DNA of 64,000 nt. Origin: Takifugu bimaculatus (lineage: Eukaryota; Chordata; Actinopteri; Tetraodontiformes; Tetraodontidae). Of the stretch, positions 58,526-64,000 are shown one piece after another (position 1 is the stretch's first letter; each line of letters opens with the position of its first letter). The DNA lies in contig CP034986.1 in NCBI GenBank assembly GCA_004026145.2, positions 1,668,255 to 1,732,254 on the forward strand. Reading direction: 5' to 3'. The notes beneath the pieces are model-generated. The model ran no database searches, was not told where the DNA came from, and saw only the letters and a program-made list of their open reading frames with translations. The position numbers and the translations under genes were made by a program.

Positions 58526-59774
58526 TATATTGAGGAAATGAATCCAAAATGCATCTTTGTTATGGGCACCTGGTAGGACAGTAACCCTTCAGTAAGTTTT
58601 AATGCATGGCGAATGCAGGCCATATTTCTACATGTGTTTATTGGGACAACTAAAGATTATATTTAAGCACTGGCATAAGGTACTGAAAGTTATATCACTT
58701 CATGTGTCTTGTGGGGAAAATTGCTTTCAAACTGCTAGCTTAAAACAAATGCAGTCTTTACAGAATACGTTATGATCCTACCTACGCCCACAGCGACCTT
58801 GTTTCTCGTTAAAAAAAAACAAAAAACTTTCTAATATTACTGTGGAGTGGCTCTATGTGCTTCTGACACATTGCGGGCAGATCACTGCAGGTGAAGCTGA
58901 CTGGATCTGAGCTTCTGCTGCCAAAAAACCTCCGAGCTGAAGGAGGGCTTTATGGGAGACAGGAGGGAGGTGACTGATCCCTTTGATTCGGCTTCTCCGC
59001 TGCAGTCATGGCTTTCACACTCAAAGAAGTGGCAATCGCTTCGCATACGGAGGTTAGATGGAGTCAAGCATACGGTACATTTTAGAGGCAACAGCCCTCA
59101 AGCAACTTCTGAGAATTTACCGCTTTTACCATTTGTTGCTTATCTCCGCCTGACACTAATATCGGGTGTTAGACATCGAAGAAACATCTTGAAATAGTTG
59201 TTTATGATAACCTGAAGGTCAACTAACCAGCAGATCTTTGGTTATAGTGTCTCCAATACATCTACATTGACCTGAAATACCCCAAAACGCACAATAGGTA
59301 CAATGGAGAACACAACCTCAAATTCTTGCTTATCTTTGCTTCGTGGAGCTCATGTCTAGAAATGAATATGGCAATAAAGCTGACAAACATGTCTTTCAGT
59401 ATTAGCATGCATGTCCAGTATATAAAAAACCACACACAGCAAAAGTCCACGGTCCAAACTACAGGTGGGATTTCACGCCAGGCCTCGGTGAACAGCAGGA
59501 AAGTCCAGACTGCATTAGTTCCACCTCAGTGGCGTTGTACCTGCCCACTGGCTTGCACCAGTCCCTGCTGCCCACCACCTGTGTGGTGCAACGAAATATG
59601 CAAAGATGTACCTCAGCCACCAAATGCATGGCCAAATAAATGAGGCCACATCACAGCAGTAAACTAATCGTGTGCAGACAGATAAAAAAAAAGCTTAGAT
59701 TTTTCAATGTTTCTGTTTGTAGAGAAATGATATAGGACTTTTTTACTAAAAGTGTCCCTCTTGCAACAAAACAT
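58526..59774. other. Unique non-coding DNA
   Basis: Nothing recognised. Confidence 0.5.
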
Positions 59775-60040
59775 GTTTCCCTACAATTGGGCTGAGAAGC
59801 AGAGGGTTCTCAGTTCGAGCCCCAGTGCAGAAAAAAACAGGAAGGTGTTCTGGTAGTAGAGGAAGGTGCAAGAACACCTTCAGAGCACTGCTGAGATATC
59901 CTTGAGCTAGGTACCGGAGCCAGAAATGCAATAGGGCCCTGAGATGAACTGGCGACTCATCCAGGAGTAGACCCTCACTTCGCCCAATGTGTGCCCTCCC
60001 TGTGACCTGGAAAGGGATTAAGCAGTTAAGAAGACGAGGA
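59775..60040 (+). mobile_element. tRNA-derived SINE with L2-like tail
   Basis: A box B-like AGTTCGAGCCCC at 59812-59823 lies in a head reading AGCAGAGGGTTCTCAGTTCG. The body follows: AGGAAGGTGTTCTGGTAG, AACACCTTCAGAGCACTGC and TATCCTTGAGCTAGGTACCG. The tail is GATGAACTGGCGACTCATCC, CTTCGCCCAATGTGTGCCC and GGGATTAAGCAGTTAAGAAG, a typical fish SINE tail shared with L2-type LINEs. The minus-strand SINE at 3.1 kb has the same blocks. Box A is not clearly preserved. Confidence 0.8.
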
Positions 60041-63000
60041 AGGAAATAAATGGCAAAGGCGAAATGAAAAAAGACAAAGCAGTATTAAACTAAAGGTAAA
60101 CCCTTCCTAAGACATGGTAAATTATAGTGAGATTATAGTGGAAATAATCTCAGGATGTGGGTTTAACTATCGAACCACAGAGGTGTTATTCTAACCCACA
60201 CTAGAATTCCTCTAAAAAAGCAGTAAATTTGGATTTGCTGGATAGTAAATGAGGAATAGAGGGGAAGTTGTGAATTACACATAAAAGGGATTACATTTGG
60301 AGAGGAAGAGGAAGATAAAGTGCTAAGATCAATCTGCTCAACCGCTCAATCACTTGTATCATCTGACCACTGATCCCACATTGAAGTCAGCACAACTAGC
60401 AAAAATGCACATATATCAAAAATATCACAATAACTACTCTAAAAGTTCAACAAGGACTGTGTTTATTTCGCGCTTTGGTAGTTGTTTATATTTTTAGCTT
60501 TCATGGATTGTGCAGACACCATAAAAGTCTCTCAAAACAATCCTGAAGTGCTGTTTCAGACACTGCGTTATAGTCCGTCTTTAAATCCGTTCATTTCCAT
60601 TTTCTCTCTTACTGATTGTAAAGACTATCAGTCAGACTTGCATTACTTTTGGTTGGTTGTGGCTCAGATGCAGAGAGACTAGTAAACATGCAAAGTTGAA
60701 ATGTGCAAGATAAAATGACCCCTGGTGGTTCTTGGGATATTGGATTTGCTATAACTTACTTCTGTGTCAAGTGATCTTTGAACACAAGGGTAAAGAACAA
60801 AATAGAGCACAAGAAGCCCATTATAAATAGATTGATGAAAACCATTGTTCACCAAGTATTCAATTTCATGGAACTATTTTATTGTAATACCAGCTGATGT
60901 AGCTGAAAGTCGGTGAAGATGATAATCTACTCTCTAGTCTGAACAAGAATCTGCCCAGTGGTTTTTGTTTAAACTTGGATTATGAGGGTCAGTGTTATTG
61001 ATCTTCAGTAGATCCTGCTGATAGCTTTGAGTAACGGGACTCCCCTAGCTCCTCTTCTCTGAGAACAGAGGAAATCGAATGCATTTAAGCTAGACCCGTG
61101 CTGTCATTATAATAAAAAAAGGAGCAGGTATTATCATCTCACGAAGCAAATTGGGAAGCAAGTAGTCAGGGGTGTAATAGACCTGATGTGGTAGCATGAT
61201 GAAAAGGTCAGTGCTTCTTCTATATTCAGGCTAGGTCGAGCGAGTCTGCTGACAACTGAGTAATAGCGTCTTTAGACCTGATGTTGCACGTGACTGGCAG
61301 AACAATTTTCCTTGGGAGATTTGATTTATACTCTTACTTCTTCCTCTTGCATTTGCATTCGACAGTATTAGACAACAATGGTGTCTGGTTTAAATTGACT
61401 ATCAAGACTGACTAAATGACTCTGGGCCTCAGTATTGCTTTGTTGCCATAGGGAAACATTAATGAACTCTGCTTAGATTTATTGCAAAAGGGGTGAAAAC
61501 GTGGCCTTTGTGCACTCATATCTCTACAGGATTAACCCAATTTTAAATGTGAATTATATCATCTGCATGTCAAGCACTGTAACTCGTTTAAATCTGCACT
61601 ACGAGAGATTATATGATGTCAATTTTTATATTGGCATTTACTTTATATCTGCATGTGCACTTACCCGTAATCCCTCCACCCACCCATTTTATCGGTGATT
61701 GGCTGGGACGTGGGTTGTTATGTGTTGATGTACCACTTGTCCCCCTAGTGTTTCTGTGACGCTTACGACCCACATGTTGTCTCCAGGGACCAAAATTTTT
61801 CATGGTGTATTCAGGGGGCAGGCAGCTAGCGGATTAAGGGGAGATGCCAGTGAGTTCAGGCAAAATGAAATGTGAGATCGTATCGTGCACCTTTAAGTAT
61901 CCGGAATGGCCTCCAATCTGGTCTGATCCTTGCATCCATGCTATCCTATGGGACCAGGAAAATATCCATAGTGACAAGTATCACAAACACACACTGCCTG
62001 TGGCGCTTTCCAATAGAGTTACTTTCTTTTACAGGACAGGAGGATGGACACTGGTGCTTTTGTGTGTTTAGGGAGATGTTTGATAACTTCCCGAATAACA
62101 CAATTATGAGGAGCACTTCTTGACAAAGGGTCGCAAATAAGGATTATTATTCCATATTATCTTGTCATGTACATTATATTGTCTTACACTATACAAGACA
62201 GTGGATGGTTAAAGAGACACAACAGACCACACAAACATGCGCTCTTTGTCTTATTAAATTACAGAGGGCCAATGAGACGTTCAGTATCTCCATCAAGAAC
62301 CTTTCCCAAATCAGTTATTGCATTAAAGAAAATTAATGCTACAACTAAGCACTTTAGACGGAAAATCAATAAAACCAACTTAACAGACACTGATAAAGAA
62401 AATGTGATATTGACAGCAGTTAATGCTTCAACAATTGACACCCTTAATGCTGACTGATTGGATTTGTCTGTGTGTCTTTCTGATGTACAATTTGGGAATC
62501 AGACAAGAATTATCGATTTTCTTACAGCCCTGCAGAGATCACCTTTGTTTCATTTTCTTTTCATATTTGTCAAGTTCAAACTAAATCTGTGCTATAAGAG
62601 ATGTCCCAGTGTTTAGATAGATCAGGATTAATGCCACCTTTGGACCTTCAAGTGGCTTCTAAACCTTCTAGTTCAGTGCAGCAAGAATAGAACTTTTATC
62701 CCATATTGACATATTTCAGGATCAGGGGTATTTCACCGTCAGACAGGAGTCAATGAGAGTCCTACATCGAAGCCGTGAAGGTACTGGATTGAAAGGGAGA
62801 CATTATAAATACTCTGGAATTGTGAGGGATTAGTTGCAGAGATTGTTGACACAAAATTTATAGATGCTGTTATTACCAGGAATTTCTTTATCTGGGTAAA
62901 AAAAAAAAACATCCTGGTGATCTGTGTGTCTTGTATTTCAACTGCACCTCAACGTTCTGGAAAATGTAATCAAAATAAGAGCAGTTGGCCCTACTGCTCT

Positions 63001-64000
63001 TATTTTTTTCCCACTTCTTATAGTGCTGCGCTTTCTGCCCCAAGTAACTCCCGCAGTGGAAAGGCACCTAATGTGTTGTATACACCCATCCAAGTTTCCT
63101 CATATAAATGTCTTAATAACCACTGAAGAAATAAAAAACAGTGTTCATCATTAGTTCATTGTCTAAACTTTTGTGGATCCAGCTAAGTTAACAAAGATGA
63201 TTGAGTATTCCATAGTGACCTTTATTTTCATTCACATAATTATGATCACTGAAATGTGGAAACAATAGCACGTTTGCTAACATTAGAAATAGAACACCTG
63301 GCACCTGTCTGACAATTAACAGAAAACAAAATTAGCCATGAGACCTAAAGGCTAAAGGGTATATAAAGCTTTGCACAGAACTGAGGAAATCTATGCCTAT
63401 TAGATTTATAGCATTGATAAATTGCATTAAGGAGCAGATCCTGCATAGCCGGCACATTAAAAACGAGCCATTGGAGAGTCCCATATCGATTTATTTTGTG
63501 GTTGCAGTAGTGCTTTCTAATGTACTCTGTAACCTATTAAGCCCTTATCTAACTCAACAGAGAAATTATATGGCCTTAAGAATCTTATTTGGATTAATTT
63601 ATTTCCCTGTTTGGCGCTCAAGGTTCTTCATGTTGGTCTAAAATGAAAATTGCAAGGCAGGATGTAAATGTGTCACCTCTTATTCACAAGATGATAGTAA
63701 CTCCTTAACATTTAGCACCACATCTAGATTCTAGGTGGAAACTTTAAATATAGCAGTATGTTTGAGGAAAATTACTGATTGTGTCTTCATCTTCATTTAA
63801 TGTTACCCTTGGTAGAAGAAATGTAGAAGTACATGAGAGGAGCAGTGAGTCAAATAGAATCACAATAAATAAACAATACATTGAGCTTCTCCGTGCAAAC
63901 CTAGAATCCCAACAGCATACAAAGCAACAATGTAGCAGAAGCAACAGAGCATCTTTGACAAACAGATTCCCTTCAATCATGTTGGGTAAATACAAGCACT
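60041..64000. other. Unique non-coding DNA
   Basis: No gene, RNA or named repeat recognised in the last 4 kb. An A run lies at 62899-62911. Open frames are short and without motifs. Confidence 0.5.

Overview
The window reads as intergenic or intronic DNA from a ray-finned (teleost) fish. It is AT-rich and unique over most of its length, every open reading frame is short, and the recognisable repeats are fish-type: Rex3/RTE-like LINE copies with (GATG)n tails, an L2/CR1/Rex1-type LINE fragment, an L1-type fragment, tRNA-headed SINEs with L2-like tails, a solo LTR, a TA-flanked inverted-repeat DNA element, hAT-like sequence and several microsatellites. I found no confident host protein-coding exon, rRNA gene or functional tRNA gene in 64 kb. 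The likely setting is a gene desert or a very long intron.

Layout. 1-7 kb: a 69-bp (CTCCT)n array, a minus-strand SINE (3.1 kb) and two copies (1.5 and 6.0 kb) of a dispersed pyrimidine-rich repeat called family F here. 7-9 kb: two copies of a short MITE-like repeat starting AGCGCTGTC. 12.2-13.0 kb: a strand-asymmetric purine tract holding a weak microexon candidate. 14.7 kb: a 288-bp solo LTR with 6-bp target-site duplications (TSDs). 17.6-18.8 kb: a 5'-truncated Rex3-like LINE with an 11-bp TSD. 19.4-20.4 kb: two SINE-type pieces and a 398-bp TIR element flanked by TA. 26.7 kb: an eroded Rex3-like 3' end on the plus strand. 29.2-29.6 kb: an L2-type LINE remnant. 38.6-39.0 kb: a short, internally deleted Rex3-like copy with a 10-bp TSD. 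43.5 kb: a possible 21-nt microexon on the minus strand. 45.0-47.1 kb: a long Rex3-like copy with a 12-bp TSD, two internal losses and hAT-like sequence in place of part of its endonuclease. 51.9-52.4 kb: an L1 fragment interrupted by an 82-bp insert that has a perfect 12-bp TSD. 53.8 kb: 21 perfect TATC units. 59.8 kb: a plus-strand SINE.

Nothing here works as a gene set. The coding signal is dead reverse transcriptase and endonuclease. The LINE copies are non-functional through truncation, frameshift, deletion and, in one copy, change of the catalytic aspartate pair. The main value of the window is its insertion record: five insertions have exact or near-exact TSDs readable by eye (11, 10, 12, 6 and 12 bp). 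I did not find a convincing undescribed system. The items most worth checking are the 82-bp insert, the composite LINE at 45-47 kb, the shared breakpoint of two LINE copies, and the two microexon candidates.
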